From Myxococcales bacterium (GTDB lineage: Bacteria > Myxococcota_A > Bradymonadia > UBA7976 > UBA1532): a stretch of DNA of 60,489 nucleotides. The notes beneath the pieces are model-generated. The model was not told where the DNA came from, ran no database searches, and worked only from the letters and a program-made list of their open reading frames with translations. The translations under genes and the position numbers were made by a program. The DNA is taken from positions 1 through 60,489 of the forward strand of contig SHZC01000009.1 of the NCBI GenBank assembly GCA_009692505.1, given 5' to 3'. Positions within the stretch are counted from its first letter, which is position 1. Each line of letters begins with the position of its first letter. Of the stretch, positions 44,161 to 53,227 are shown piece after piece.

Positions 44161-45830
44161 CAGGGCGCGGTCTTGGCCGACGCCCGTTGGGCCGACGGTC
44201 GTCGGCGACCGTGGGGTCGACGCAGGATCTCCCTCCAGATCAAACCGCCGAGGACGTCGTCTGATCCCGGGTGTGAGCGGGGGAGGTCGGCGCTCGCGCG
44301 CTCACCGTAGTTTCGGTCCGGGGCGCGTCGCTCGTCGGAGTCGAGCCCCAAGACCGCCTTGCGCAAGGCGGCCTCGATCGTCGAGGTCCATCCGGGCGAC
44401 TTCGTCTGGGCGAGCAGGGCCGCCGCGAGCAGGACCCGCGCGTCGTCGTGGGTGGCCTGACCCGAGGAGAGCTCGGTGGCCCTGCGGCGAACGCGAGCCC
44501 AGAGGCCCGGGCTCATCTCTAAGCCGGGAACATCCGCGAGCCGGGCGCCGGCCATGGTCTGGAGTTGGAGATCGTAGAAGGCCATGAGGCGCCCAAGGCC
44601 GGCCTCGTAGACCCGCTCGAACGGGATGGAGACAAGCCGGCGTCCACCCCGAAGCGGCACGAGGAGGTGCTCGGGCCCACCGTCCGAGAGGCGGATCGCC
44701 TTCTCCATCTCGGCAGCCTCGGCGAGGAAGCCCATTCGGCTCAGGAGCGCGGCCGTCCAGCGGATCCGGAGCGCGGCGGGGGGGTGAGCCTCGTAGGTCT
44801 GCCCGTCGGTCGTGTGGACCTCGACCTCGTTCTGGCCGCCCTCGTTCTGGCCGCCCTCGTTCTGGCCGCCCTCGGGCCCGGAGAAGCAGCGCATGAGCCC
44901 GTTGGGCAGGGCTGGCCCGAAGCAGAGCGTAGCGACGGCGTCGGCGTGCAGCTCGTCAAGCCAGCCTGACAACATCGCGTCCATGGAGAACTCGCTGGGC
45001 TCGCGGGCGAGCGTATTCTCGATGTTGAGCCCCAGCTTCGAGCGGACCTCAAGCGCGTAGTCAGGCCACTGGTGGAAGAGCACGTGGCCCATCTCGTGCG
45101 CGAGCGACGCCCAGCGGTGCAGGAGTCTGCCCATGTCCTTGGGCACGAAGACGATGGGGCGACCGGGGAAGAGGCCCATGGAGACGGCCTCGTAGCCCGG
45201 CTCGACCGGCACGCAGATCGGGCGCTGCTGGAAGGCCCCGACCTTGAGGCTCTCGGCGTAGGCCCGCAGGGGCTCGAGGAGGGCTCCGGCGGTCGCGTCG
45301 GCGTCTTCGAGCAGCATCGCGCCAGCCCGGGTCGAACGGCTCGCGAGGAGCACGGTCAGGACGTGGAGGCGATGGCCGCAGAGGCGAAGGTTGTGATCGA
45401 ACCAATCGGCCTGCACGGCTTCGACTGCGTCCCTGAGCGTTGCAAAGTCTCCGGCGCGCTGAGCTTCGCTGCGTTTCAACTCGACGAATTGCCGCAGCCC
45501 CTTGAGCAGGTCAACGACATGCTCGGAGAGAACGGCGTCGATGACTCGGACGGGCCCCCGCAGACGCGAGGCCTGCACGCTGAGACTACGGGCCTCGTCC
45601 TGGAGCGTCGTGATGCGCGCGAGCAGGCCCGCGGACCCAGTCAGCGCGTGGGTGCGGATCTCTTCGAGGTCCCCGACGGCAGGCGACGGAGGGGCCTCCG
45701 GCACTTCCGCCTCGCCCTGCGCTTCGCCCTGCGCTTCGACCTGCGCTTTGCCCCGGTCCATCACAAACTTGACGACGTGGTAGAGCACCCACAGCACGAC
45801 GAGGAGGACCTTCCAGTCGTCCTTATCCAT
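44160..45830 (-). CDS. Membrane-anchored HExxH metallopeptidase-like protein
   Basis: A 556-residue protein with an N-terminal transmembrane segment (WKVLLVVLWVLYHVVKFVM), a helical region of about 100 residues and a zincin-type motif SLAHEMGHVLFHQ (HExxH at 245-249). A likely third-ligand region is WLDELHADAVAT at 290-301. A low-complexity insert of three GGQNE repeats lies near residue 323. The remainder includes a long Leu/Arg-rich helical part. No family was recognised. It overlaps the small gene upstream and its stop touches the 2OG oxygenase start. Confidence 0.72.
   Translation of the reverse strand: MDKDDWKVLLVVLWVLYHVVKFVMDRGKAQVEAQGEAQGEAEVPEAPPSPAVGDLEEIRTHALTGSAGLLARITTLQDEARSLSVQASRLRGPVRVIDAVLSEHVVDLLKGLRQFVELKRSEAQRAGDFATLRDAVEAVQADWFDHNLRLCGHRLHVLTVLLASRSTRAGAMLLEDADATAGALLEPLRAYAESLKVGAFQQRPICVPVEPGYEAVSMGLFPGRPIVFVPKDMGRLLHRWASLAHEMGHVLFHQWPDYALEVRSKLGLNIENTLAREPSEFSMDAMLSGWLDELHADAVATLCFGPALPNGLMRCFSGPEGGQNEGGQNEGGQNEVEVHTTDGQTYEAHPPAALRIRWTAALLSRMGFLAEAAEMEKAIRLSDGGPEHLLVPLRGGRRLVSIPFERVYEAGLGRLMAFYDLQLQTMAGARLADVPGLEMSPGLWARVRRRATELSSGQATHDDARVLLAAALLAQTKSPGWTSTIEAALRKAVLGLDSDERRAPDRNYGERASADLPRSHPGSDDVLGGLIWREILRRPHGRRRPSAQRASAKTAP
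44826..44870. repeat. Three 15-base tandem repeats in the metallopeptidase-like gene
   Basis: Three perfect copies of CTCGTTCTGGCCGCC on the plus strand, encoding GGQNE three times on the minus strand. Confidence 0.92.
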
Positions 45831-46041
45831 CGGCCTGCTCTTTAGGCGTGGAGGGCTTCGGCCGGCCGTCGCGGCGCTGTGGGTCCTCGCCCTCCTGGCC
45901 TACCGGGCTCGGCTCCGGCCGGGACAGGCGCGCGAAGAAGCTCATCCCCCGGCTCTTGCCCAAGACGTGCGCGAGCGCGAGCCGACGAAGGAGGGCGTCG
46001 GCCTCGTTGGGGAACAGTCGCTCGGACAGCCCCTTTGCCAT
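45823..46041 (-). CDS. Small hypothetical protein
   Basis: A 72-residue frame that overlaps the metallopeptidase-like gene by 8 bases and begins just after floA ends. It starts MAKGLSERLFPNEADALLRR, which is compatible with a helical domain, and its C-terminus is Pro/Arg-rich. No ribosome-binding site is strong. It fits the operon spacing but homology is not claimed. Confidence 0.45.
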   Translation of the reverse strand: MAKGLSERLFPNEADALLRRLALAHVLGKSRGMSFFARLSRPEPSPVGQEGEDPQRRDGRPKPSTPKEQADG

Positions 46042-46042
46042 C

Positions 46043-47026
46043 TCAGTCGATCTTCTCGCCGGACCCGCCCATCTTGGAGATCCCGGCGCGCATCTCGGTG
46101 TCGGCGATGACGTTCTTCATGTGGTAGTAGTCGAGCGCGCCGAGGTTGCCCCGCCGCAGGGCGTCGGCGAGCGCGAGGGGGATCTCGGTCTCGGCCTCGA
46201 CGACCTTGGCGCGGGCCTCTTGGTAACGGGCGCGCATCTCCTGCTCGAGCGCGACGGCCTGCGAGCGGCGACCTTCGGCCTGGGCCTGAGCGATGCTCTT
46301 GTCGGCCTCGGCCTGGTCCATCTGCAGCTTGGCGCCGATGTTCGCGCCCACGTCGATGTCGGCGATGTCAATGGAGAGGATCTCGAAGGCCGTGCCCGAG
46401 TCGAGGCCCTTGGCCATGACCGTGCGGGAGATGCTGTCCGGGTTCTGGAGCACCACCTTATGCGTGAGCGCGGAGCCGATGGTGGTGACGATGCCCTCGC
46501 CGACGCGCGCGAGGATGGTCTCCTCGCCGGCGCCACCCACGAGGCGTTCGATGTTGGCCCGCAGGGTGATGCGACAGATGACGACGAGCTGAATGCCGTC
46601 CGACGCCACGGCCGAGACGTTGGGCGTCTGGATGACCTTGGGATTGACGCTCATCCGCACCGCCTCGAGTACGTCTCGACCGGCGAGGTCAATGGCCGCC
46701 GCTCGGGAGAAGGTCAGCTTGATACCGGCCTTCTCCGCCGAGATGAGGGCCACGATGACCCGCTCGACGTGACCGCCGGCGAGGAAGTGGGCCTCGAGGT
46801 AGTCGATGGGGATGTCGAGGCCCGCCTTCACGGCGCTGATGCGGGACGCCACGATGCTCGAGGGCGGGACTCGGCGAAGGCGCATGGCGATGAGCTGGAA
46901 GATGCTCACGCCGGCCCCGGAGAACGAGGCCGCCACCCAGAGCCCGATGGGCACGAAGTAGAAGAAGAGACCCGCAGCGAAGAGGCCCGCGGCCCCTACC
47001 AGCAAGATAAATACGCCATTTTCCAT
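46043..47026 (-). CDS. floA: Flotillin-like protein FloA
   Basis: A 327-residue SPFH-type scaffold protein. A hydrophobic N-terminal segment ([19 protein letters not shown]) precedes the SPFH domain with [24 protein letters not shown] and [20 protein letters not shown] stretches, an Ala/Gln/Glu-rich helical region and the conserved ending [13 protein letters not shown] and [19 protein letters not shown]. FloA organises membrane microdomains in bacteria. The ATG shares a base with the stop of the nfeD-type gene (TAATG), so the two are coupled. Confidence 0.93.
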   Translation of the reverse strand: MENGVFILLVGAAGLFAAGLFFYFVPIGLWVAASFSGAGVSIFQLIAMRLRRVPPSSIVASRISAVKAGLDIPIDYLEAHFLAGGHVERVIVALISAEKAGIKLTFSRAAAIDLAGRDVLEAVRMSVNPKVIQTPNVSAVASDGIQLVVICRITLRANIERLVGGAGEETILARVGEGIVTTIGSALTHKVVLQNPDSISRTVMAKGLDSGTAFEILSIDIADIDVGANIGAKLQMDQAEADKSIAQAQAEGRRSQAVALEQEMRARYQEARAKVVEAETEIPLALADALRRGNLGALDYYHMKNVIADTEMRAGISKMGGSGEKID

Positions 47027-48642
47027 TATGTTAAACCCCCCTCGGTGTCGGCGATAGCTCGTGTGACGACGATGCGGACGCCCTCGACCTCGATGACCCG
47101 GACCGGCGTCCCGACGTCGATGTACTCCGCAAAGGAGACGACGTCGACGAGATGGCCGTCGATCGTGGCTTTCCCGGCGAGACGCAGATCAGTGGCCGCG
47201 ACGCCGCTGTGCCCCAAGAACCTGGACCACTGCGTCGGCGAGGAGTGCCAGTCGGCGCTGTCGGCGTCGTCGGCGACCGCGGCCTTGCCGAGCGTCGTCT
47301 CAAGAACCAGGCCGCGAGCGAAACGGCGTTTCGGCAGGAACCGAATCGCGATGACGAAGAGGAAGACCGCGATGGCGATGGACAACATGACCCCTCCAAA
47401 GGCTTCGGCGACGAGCCCTGAATCCCAGCTCATGGACAGCGGCAAGCCGAGCAGTGACAACACGAGGGCGAACAGGATGAGGCCAATACCCAACATGCCG
47501 ACGAGGCCGAAGCCGGGGATGACAAAGAGCTCGATGCCCAGGAGGAGCAGGCCGACGAGGAACATGAGCAGCTCCTCGAGCCCGGCGAGCTCGACGATGT
47601 AGTGCCCGCCAAAGAAGGCCACGAGGCAGGCCGCCCCGACGACGCCCGGCAGGACGAAGCCGGGGTGCGAGAACTCGATGAAGAGGCCCAGCATGCCCAG
47701 GCCCATGAGCAGGCCGCTCACGACCGGATCCGTGAGAAAACGCGCCACGTTCTCGGCCCAGTTCGGCGTCGGCTCGACGAGGTCCGCGGCCTCAAGGCCG
47801 ACCGCGTTGAGCAGCTCCGGCAAAGTCTCGATCTCGGCGTCGGCGATGTTTGTGGCGAGCGCCGACTCGGTCGTCAGGGTGAGGAGCTTGCCCTTCTCGT
47901 CGAAGCCCGGAACCTCGATGTCCGCGTCCACCATGGCCTCGGCGATGAGGCCCGAACGACCTCGCGCCTCGGCCGTGGAGCGCATCTCCGAGCGCATATA
48001 GCTGACCATCTTCTCGCCGGCGTCTTTGGCCTCGTTGCCCTCAAGCTGAATCGGCGTGGCCGCCCCGATGGTCGCGCCGCTCGTGACGACGAGGTGATGC
48101 GCGGCGAGCGAGATGAGGGCACCGGCGCTGATAGCCCGACGGTTAACGAAGGCGAGCACCGGCACCTTCGTGGCGAGGAGCGCGTCGCGGATCTTGACCG
48201 CCGCGTCGACTCGGCCGCCGAAGGTGTCGACGTTGAGCACGATGAGGGCCGCGTCTTTATGCTCGTCGAGCACGCGCGCGACAAACGGCGACAGCCCCAG
48301 ATCGATGGTGCCGGTGATGGGGATGACGACGACCGTGCGACCTCGGCCTCGGTCGGCCTGCGCCTCGGGCAAGGCGTGCTTCGCGGGGGGCACAAACGGG
48401 GCGCTCGTCTCGGCCTTGGGCGGGGTGGTGCTCGGCGCATCCACGGCCAGCGCGGGCGGCGCATCCACGGCCAGCGCGGGCGGCGCATCCACGGCCAGCG
48501 CGGGCGGCAGCGTCTGCGGGTCGCTTTGGGGCACGGGTGCCTGCGCGGGCACTTGGGCGTCCGCCAAGCCCGACGAGATCGCCGTCAGACCGCAAAAGCA
48601 CAACGCGGCCCAGATCATTGCTTGATTTCTTGCTCGCACCAT
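47026..48642 (-). CDS. NfeD family membrane protein with ClpP-like protease domain
   Basis: A 538-residue protein with signal peptide ([19 protein letters not shown]), a Pro/Ala linker containing three PPALAVDA repeats, a ClpP/SppA-like protease domain ([38 protein letters not shown]; nucleophile Ser in SAGA), four to five transmembrane helices and a C-terminal OB-fold NfeD domain ([20 protein letters not shown]). This long form is normally encoded next to a flotillin, as here. It probably cleaves membrane proteins near FloA. Confidence 0.9.
   Translation of the reverse strand: MVRARNQAMIWAALCFCGLTAISSGLADAQVPAQAPVPQSDPQTLPPALAVDAPPALAVDAPPALAVDAPSTTPPKAETSAPFVPPAKHALPEAQADRGRGRTVVVIPITGTIDLGLSPFVARVLDEHKDAALIVLNVDTFGGRVDAAVKIRDALLATKVPVLAFVNRRAISAGALISLAAHHLVVTSGATIGAATPIQLEGNEAKDAGEKMVSYMRSEMRSTAEARGRSGLIAEAMVDADIEVPGFDEKGKLLTLTTESALATNIADAEIETLPELLNAVGLEAADLVEPTPNWAENVARFLTDPVVSGLLMGLGMLGLFIEFSHPGFVLPGVVGAACLVAFFGGHYIVELAGLEELLMFLVGLLLLGIELFVIPGFGLVGMLGIGLILFALVLSLLGLPLSMSWDSGLVAEAFGGVMLSIAIAVFLFVIAIRFLPKRRFARGLVLETTLGKAAVADDADSADWHSSPTQWSRFLGHSGVAATDLRLAGKATIDGHLVDVVSFAEYIDVGTPVRVIEVEGVRIVVTRAIADTEGGLT
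48434..48505. repeat. Three 24-base tandem repeats in the NfeD-type gene
   Basis: Three perfect copies of a 24-base unit starting GGCGCATCCACGGCCAGC, encoding the PPALAVDA repeat in the periplasmic linker. Confidence 0.92.
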
Positions 48643-48799
48643 GGCCGGTCGGGTAACACGCCGGCCACGACCCATCAAGCAAGTCGCTGGGATTCGACTT
48701 GGAATTTCAGCCACTAGCTGAGGGTTGTCTGTGGCGAAGGTCCGGTGACGTCTGCTCCTGATTTCCTACCCCTGCAAAGCGGCTCGTATCGGCCCCGTC

Positions 48800-49735
48800 T
48801 TGGCACTCGTCCTGGTCGTGATGACTGACGCGGGCCACGCGCTCGCCCTGGGCCAGCCGCAGCCCGCCCCCTCGAGCGCGAAGACGCCGCTGGAGGGGCT
48901 CTGCCAACCGTCGACCGGGCCCGAACCGACCGGGCCGATTGAGGTGCCGATTGAGCTGGACGCCTCGGAGTTTGATCTCCTGGGCTACGACGTGCGGCGG
49001 CAGCTCCTGACTCTCCGCCCGCACGCCGAGCTCGCGATGACCCAGAGCCGGCCAGTCCGTTTGCGTCTGCACACCCAAGGGGATCTGCTTGTGCCGCTCC
49101 CCCCGCCGCTGGTCCAGGAGACCGTCGGCGCGTATGTCGGGCAGCGAGTGGTGCTCACGCTTTGGGTCGAGCCGCTGCCCCGCGCGCCCGGATCGCCGAC
49201 GGCGTCGTGTGAGTCCGCCGGCCTCGACGTCAGGCCTCTGCGCGTCGCCCTCCGGATTGGGGCGTTGCCCTTGGCCGAGGCGCACTGCCCCACGCACCCC
49301 CAGTCCTCAGACCTCGGGCTCGGCCACGTCGAGGTCGGACCCGTCTCCTGTGACGACGGCGACGCGGCGACTGCTCATTCCATGGGTGAAGCCACGCTGC
49401 CGGCCGGTCAGGACTGCCTCCGGCGTGCCTTGGCAACCGTCTATTCCGTTCAAGGCTCGCTCATGGTTGAGCTCGAGCGCGGCGCGATCGGCGATCGTCG
49501 ACGACCCCGCATCGTGGTGGACGGTGTGGTCTCAAGGGCGCTCGGCGATTGTCTGGTCAACGCCCTCTTCCACGACGAGCGCGTCTGGAAGGCCATGCCC
49601 TATGGCCGCCGCGTCTACGTCCCGTTCTACTTTCGCGGCGCGCCCCTGCCGACAAGCGGTCTCGAGCCCTATGGCTCGCCGGATGTCCCGCTCGTCCCGG
49701 TCTCCACCGATCCGAGGGCTTCAAACCCGCCATAG
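48800..49735 (+). CDS. Hypothetical exported protein
   Basis: A 311-residue protein with a probable signal peptide (LALVLVVMTDAGHALA) and beta-rich remainder with several Cys. The start is TTG at 48800; a stop lies in frame 54 bases upstream and there is no ATG or GTG between. No family motif recognised. The last 67 bases overlap, antisense, the end of the signal-peptidase-like gene. Confidence 0.5.
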   Translation: MALVLVVMTDAGHALALGQPQPAPSSAKTPLEGLCQPSTGPEPTGPIEVPIELDASEFDLLGYDVRRQLLTLRPHAELAMTQSRPVRLRLHTQGDLLVPLPPPLVQETVGAYVGQRVVLTLWVEPLPRAPGSPTASCESAGLDVRPLRVALRIGALPLAEAHCPTHPQSSDLGLGHVEVGPVSCDDGDAATAHSMGEATLPAGQDCLRRALATVYSVQGSLMVELERGAIGDRRRPRIVVDGVVSRALGDCLVNALFHDERVWKAMPYGRRVYVPFYFRGAPLPTSGLEPYGSPDVPLVPVSTDPRASNPP

Positions 49736-50373
49736 CCCGCGGGCCGACTGGGTCCCCAAGCCTCTCCGTACCAGACAACCGCCGTCGCGATGCCCAGGAC
49801 TTGATCTTCAGGGACGAGCCCATTGAGGTCGTTTGGCGGGCAGGTGCGGCGATTGTCGCAGAGCACGAGGAAGTGCAAGGGCGGCACCTCGATGGGGGCC
49901 ATGGTCGCGAGGAATGGGCGCGCGGCCCCAACATAGTCGCCGAGGATCGTGGGCCTCACGTCGGGCGCGAGGTCCTCGATGATCTTCAGTTGACGTCGGG
50001 CTGACGCCGCCTTCTCGCCGCGCTCGAAGTAGGTAAACGAGCCTTTGATCTCGATGTTCAGCTTCACGTCGTTTCGTGCGAGCAGCCCGCCGACCATGCT
50101 CATGCGGTCGCCGGGCACCCCGACGATGCGGCGCAGCGTCACGACGCCCCCGAGATCCACGAGCACGATGTCTCCCATGCCCGGCGCGCGGTCGTGCCGC
50201 AGCAGCAGCAGATCACCGTCCAGGACCGAGGGCGCCATGTGGTTGCCGCGCAGCACGATGAGCTCCGCGACAGCGAGCCTCAACAGGACCAGGCCGATGA
50301 TCAACGTGGCGGCGAGGGCCTTGCCGATGGCCCGCAGCGGAATCCGGCGAGCACCCGCCGGCCCGACGATCAT
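49669..50373 (-). CDS. Signal-peptidase-I-fold protein lacking the catalytic dyad
   Basis: A 234-residue S26-type protein with one N-terminal transmembrane segment (LAATLIIGLVLLRLAVAELI). The family boxes are present but altered: the usual GxSMxP is GNHMAP (residues 43-48), with His45 in the place of the nucleophilic Ser; KRxxGxPGD is RRIVGVPGD (residues 81-89), with Arg in place of the catalytic Lys; the GDNR box reads CDNRRTCPPNDLNG. Codons for both substitutions are unambiguous. It may be an inactive member, and is the last gene of the riboflavin-nusB run, 13 bases after nusB. Confidence 0.8.
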   Translation of the reverse strand: MIVGPAGARRIPLRAIGKALAATLIIGLVLLRLAVAELIVLRGNHMAPSVLDGDLLLLRHDRAPGMGDIVLVDLGGVVTLRRIVGVPGDRMSMVGGLLARNDVKLNIEIKGSFTYFERGEKAASARRQLKIIEDLAPDVRPTILGDYVGAARPFLATMAPIEVPPLHFLVLCDNRRTCPPNDLNGLVPEDQVLGIATAVVWYGEAWGPSRPAGYGGFEALGSVETGTSGTSGEP

Positions 50374-50386
50374 GGCGAGCGCCGGC

Positions 50387-50893
50387 TCAAACTCGGCCGA
50401 GGTCCTGCGCGATGCGGTCGAGGATGCCGTTGACGAAGGCGCCGCTGTCCTCGGTTCCGTACCTCTTGGCGAGCTCGATGGCCTCGTTGAGGGTCACGCG
50501 GCTCGGAACATCCGGCTCGAACGCCAGCTCAAATGCCGCGAGTCGAAGGATGTTGCGGTCCACGATCCCCATACGCGGCAGCTTCCAGTTCAGCGAGCTG
50601 CGCGCCACAATCTCGTCAATCGCGGTGACGTGCCCCATGACGCCGCGCACGAGCCGGTCGACGAACGCCCAGCGGGGTCCGTCGTCGGCGAGCAAGCGGA
50701 GGGCCTTGCTGAACTGCTTGGGATTGTCGAGCGCGACCTCTCCCGCATAGATGGCCAGGAGCACGTCGGTGTCCTCGCGGAAGTTGTCGCGGAACGCCAG
50801 GAGGGCTTCCTCGGGCTCCGTGAGGCGCTGAGCATCGACGCCGAAGAGGATGAGCAAGGCGGCTTCACGCGCCGCGCGGCGACCGGAGATCAT
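50387..50893 (-). CDS. nusB: Transcription antitermination factor NusB
   Basis: A 168-residue all-helical RNA-binding protein. Seen: [20 protein letters not shown] at the start, and the C-terminal [21 protein letters not shown] then [17 protein letters not shown] and [15 protein letters not shown], the conserved NusB core. It acts with NusE/S10 in rRNA antitermination. The ATG overlaps the ribH stop by 4 bases; ribH-nusB is a common pair. Confidence 0.94.
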   Translation of the reverse strand: MISGRRAAREAALLILFGVDAQRLTEPEEALLAFRDNFREDTDVLLAIYAGEVALDNPKQFSKALRLLADDGPRWAFVDRLVRGVMGHVTAIDEIVARSSLNWKLPRMGIVDRNILRLAAFELAFEPDVPSRVTLNEAIELAKRYGTEDSGAFVNGILDRIAQDLGRV

Positions 50894-51384
50894 GAGGCTT
50901 GGCCCTTGGACATTCTCGCGAGCAGATCAGCCATCTCGATCGCGGCAACGGCGGCCTCGAAGCCCTTATTGCCGGCCTTGGTCCCGGCGCGCTCGATAGC
51001 CTGCTCGATGCTGTCGACGGTGAGCACGCCGAAGGTGATAGGCAGCGCGTGTTTGGCCGCCACGCTCGATAGACCCTTCACGCACTCGCCCGCCACATAG
51101 TCGAAGTGTGGGGTCGCGCCTCGGATGACCGCGCCCAAGGCGACGATCGCGTCGAACCGACCTTGCCTCGCGACGTGCTCGCAGAGGACCGGCAGCTCGA
51201 AGCAACCCGGTGCCTTGAAGATCTCCACTTTCTCGAGGTCGCCCCCGTGGCGGACCACCGCGTCGATCGCGCCTTCGACAAGGCGGTCGACGATAAAGTG
51301 ATTGAAGCGTGAGACGACGAAGGCGAACCGTTTGCCGGTCGCGTTCAAATGACCCTCGAAGAGGATGGGCGAAGGGGCGCTCAA
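50890..51384 (-). CDS. ribH: 6,7-dimethyl-8-ribityllumazine synthase
   Basis: A 164-residue lumazine synthase that condenses the ribityl-pyrimidinedione with 3,4-dihydroxy-2-butanone 4-phosphate. Conserved pieces: [49 protein letters not shown] and [20 protein letters not shown]. Length is normal. The ATG overlaps the stop of ribBA by 4 bases. Confidence 0.95.
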   Translation of the reverse strand: MSAPSPILFEGHLNATGKRFAFVVSRFNHFIVDRLVEGAIDAVVRHGGDLEKVEIFKAPGCFELPVLCEHVARQGRFDAIVALGAVIRGATPHFDYVAGECVKGLSSVAAKHALPITFGVLTVDSIEQAIERAGTKAGNKGFEAAVAAIEMADLLARMSKGQAS

Positions 51385-52565
51385 AGGATGACCTCCTTGG
51401 GTGGGACCGGCGTCGGGCGCGGCGGGATGGGCACGTGCTCGGCCACGGTCAGGCCGTAACCCTCGATGCCTTTTATCTTCTGGGGGCTCATCGTCAACAA
51501 ACGCAAGAGCCGAACGCCCTGATCGAGGAGGATCTGCGCGCCGATGCCGAACTCGCGCAGATCGTGGGGCAATCCAATGCTGCCTTGATCGACGACGGCT
51601 GCCCCGGGATCGTCGCCGGGTGCACCCAACGCGAAGAGCTCACGCGACAGGCGCGGCGCGGGCTTCTGGAGGTAGACGAGGACCCCGCAACCGGCCTTCT
51701 CCATCTCGCGGAGGGCGTACTCCAACCGCCAGCGGCTGTCGGTGCCGTCACAGCAGAAGACGTCGCCGAGCACGCTCTCCTGATGCACGCGACCGAGCAC
51801 CGGCACGTCCTCGCACGGCGTGCCCTTCACGAGCGCGAGGTGCTCATAGGCGTCGACCTGATTTCGATAGCTGACGGCCCGGAAGCGACCGATGCCGGCG
51901 ACCTCGACGTTGACCTCGGAGACGCGCTCGACGAGACGCTCACGAAGCAGGCGATACCGAATGAGGCAGGCGACCGACAAGATGAGCAGGTCATGCTCGC
52001 GGGCGAAGGCCTCGAGCTCGGGTCGACGGGCCATGGTGCCGTCGTCGTTCATGATCTCACAGATGACCCCGGCCGGCTCGAGCCCGGCGAGGCGAGCGAG
52101 ATCGACGGAGCCCTCCGTCTGGCCGGTGCGGACGAGCACGCCCCCGGCCTTGGCGCGCAGGGGGAAGACGTGTCCGGGGCGGGCGAGGTCGGAGGCCTTG
52201 GCGTCCTTGGCGACCGCGACCCGGATGGTGTGGGCACGATCGGCCGCGCTGATGCCCGTGGTCACGCCACTTGCGGCCTCGATGCTCACCGTGAACGCCG
52301 TGCCGAAGCCCGAGGTGTTCTTCTGGACCATTGGGGGCAGGTCGAGCGTGTCACACCGCTCCGGCGTGAGCGCCAGGCAGATGAGGCCGCGACCGAATCG
52401 GGCCATGAAGTTGATGGCCTCGGGCGTGGCGAGCTCGCCGGCCATCACAAGGTCCCCCTCATTCTCGCGATCCTCATCGTCGACGAGGATGACCATGCGG
52501 CCGTTGCGGATGATTTCGATGGCGCGATCAACCCTCGCCATGACGTCGGCGTCGGAGGTTCTCAT
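51381..52565 (-). CDS. ribBA: RibBA: DHBP synthase with degenerate GTP cyclohydrolase II domain
   Basis: A 394-residue fusion. The N-terminal DHBP synthase half (about 10-205) is intact: [48 protein letters not shown] and [11 protein letters not shown]. The C-terminal half aligns with GTP cyclohydrolase II by [12 protein letters not shown] at 259-270 and [12 protein letters not shown], but all three zinc-binding Cys are replaced (Ser264, Thr275 and Ser277 by alignment of the R-V-H-S-E-C and R-C-D-C-G motifs), and the conserved QEGRGIGL becomes KPAPRLSRE. It should supply the four-carbon precursor but probably not open GTP. The ATG overlaps the stop of ribE by 4 bases. Confidence 0.9.
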   Translation of the reverse strand: MRTSDADVMARVDRAIEIIRNGRMVILVDDEDRENEGDLVMAGELATPEAINFMARFGRGLICLALTPERCDTLDLPPMVQKNTSGFGTAFTVSIEAASGVTTGISAADRAHTIRVAVAKDAKASDLARPGHVFPLRAKAGGVLVRTGQTEGSVDLARLAGLEPAGVICEIMNDDGTMARRPELEAFAREHDLLILSVACLIRYRLLRERLVERVSEVNVEVAGIGRFRAVSYRNQVDAYEHLALVKGTPCEDVPVLGRVHQESVLGDVFCCDGTDSRWRLEYALREMEKAGCGVLVYLQKPAPRLSRELFALGAPGDDPGAAVVDQGSIGLPHDLREFGIGAQILLDQGVRLLRLLTMSPQKIKGIEGYGLTVAEHVPIPPRPTPVPPKEVIL

Positions 52566-53227
52566 GGTCGGACGAAGCCCTTTCGGCTGAGGAGATCGAG
52601 GGTGAGACCCTCGGGTAGAGACTTCGCGCTCTGGAGGTGAGGTCCGATGAGCCGCTCGACGTACTTGCCGATGAGGTCGGCCTCCAGGTTGACCGCGTCT
52701 CCGGCGGCCTTGTCGGCGAGGTGCACGATGCTCTGAGTATGCGGGATGAGCACGACCGAGAATCCCGTTTGGTCAAGTTTGTTGACCGTTAGCGAGATCC
52801 CATCCACGGTGATGGAGCCTTTCTCGACGATGAATCGAAGGACCTCGTTCGGCGCCTCGATGAACAGCTCCAGGGCCTTGCCGACGCTCATCGCCGAGCG
52901 GATCCGTCCGGTGGCGTCTACGTGCCCGGAGACGAGGTGGCCCCCGAGGCGATCATTGAGGCGCATGGCGCGTTCGAGGTGAAGGCGATCACCCACTCGC
53001 CGGTCCCCGAGCGTCGTGCGCGAAAGCGTCTCGCTCGAGGCGTCTACGCGGAAGCTGTCGCCCTGGGTCAAGGTGACCGTGAGGCAGGCGCCGTCGACGC
53101 TGACGCTCTCACCCAAGCTCAGCTCGCTGGCGAACCTCTCTTTGACCCCGATCGTGAACGTGGCGTCAGGCCCGTGGCTTACGCGACGAAGAAGGATCCC
53201 ACAGCACTCGACGAGTCCGGTGAACAC
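52562..53227 (-). CDS. ribE: Riboflavin synthase, alpha chain
   Basis: A 221-residue enzyme with two lumazine-binding domains; it dismutates two lumazines to riboflavin. Seen: MFTGLVE at the start, SVDGACLTVT, GHLVSGHVDATG, and in the second half VDGISLTVNKLDQTGFSVVL and HTQSIVHLADK. The start is GTG at 53227, 49 bases inside the end of ribD. Confidence 0.93.
   Translation of the reverse strand: MFTGLVECCGILLRRVSHGPDATFTIGVKERFASELSLGESVSVDGACLTVTLTQGDSFRVDASSETLSRTTLGDRRVGDRLHLERAMRLNDRLGGHLVSGHVDATGRIRSAMSVGKALELFIEAPNEVLRFIVEKGSITVDGISLTVNKLDQTGFSVVLIPHTQSIVHLADKAAGDAVNLEADLIGKYVERLIGPHLQSAKSLPEGLTLDLLSRKGFVRP

Noticed and set aside
48434..48505. Possible CRISPR-like repeat
   Set aside because: The units are directly adjacent with no spacers and encode an in-frame peptide repeat.
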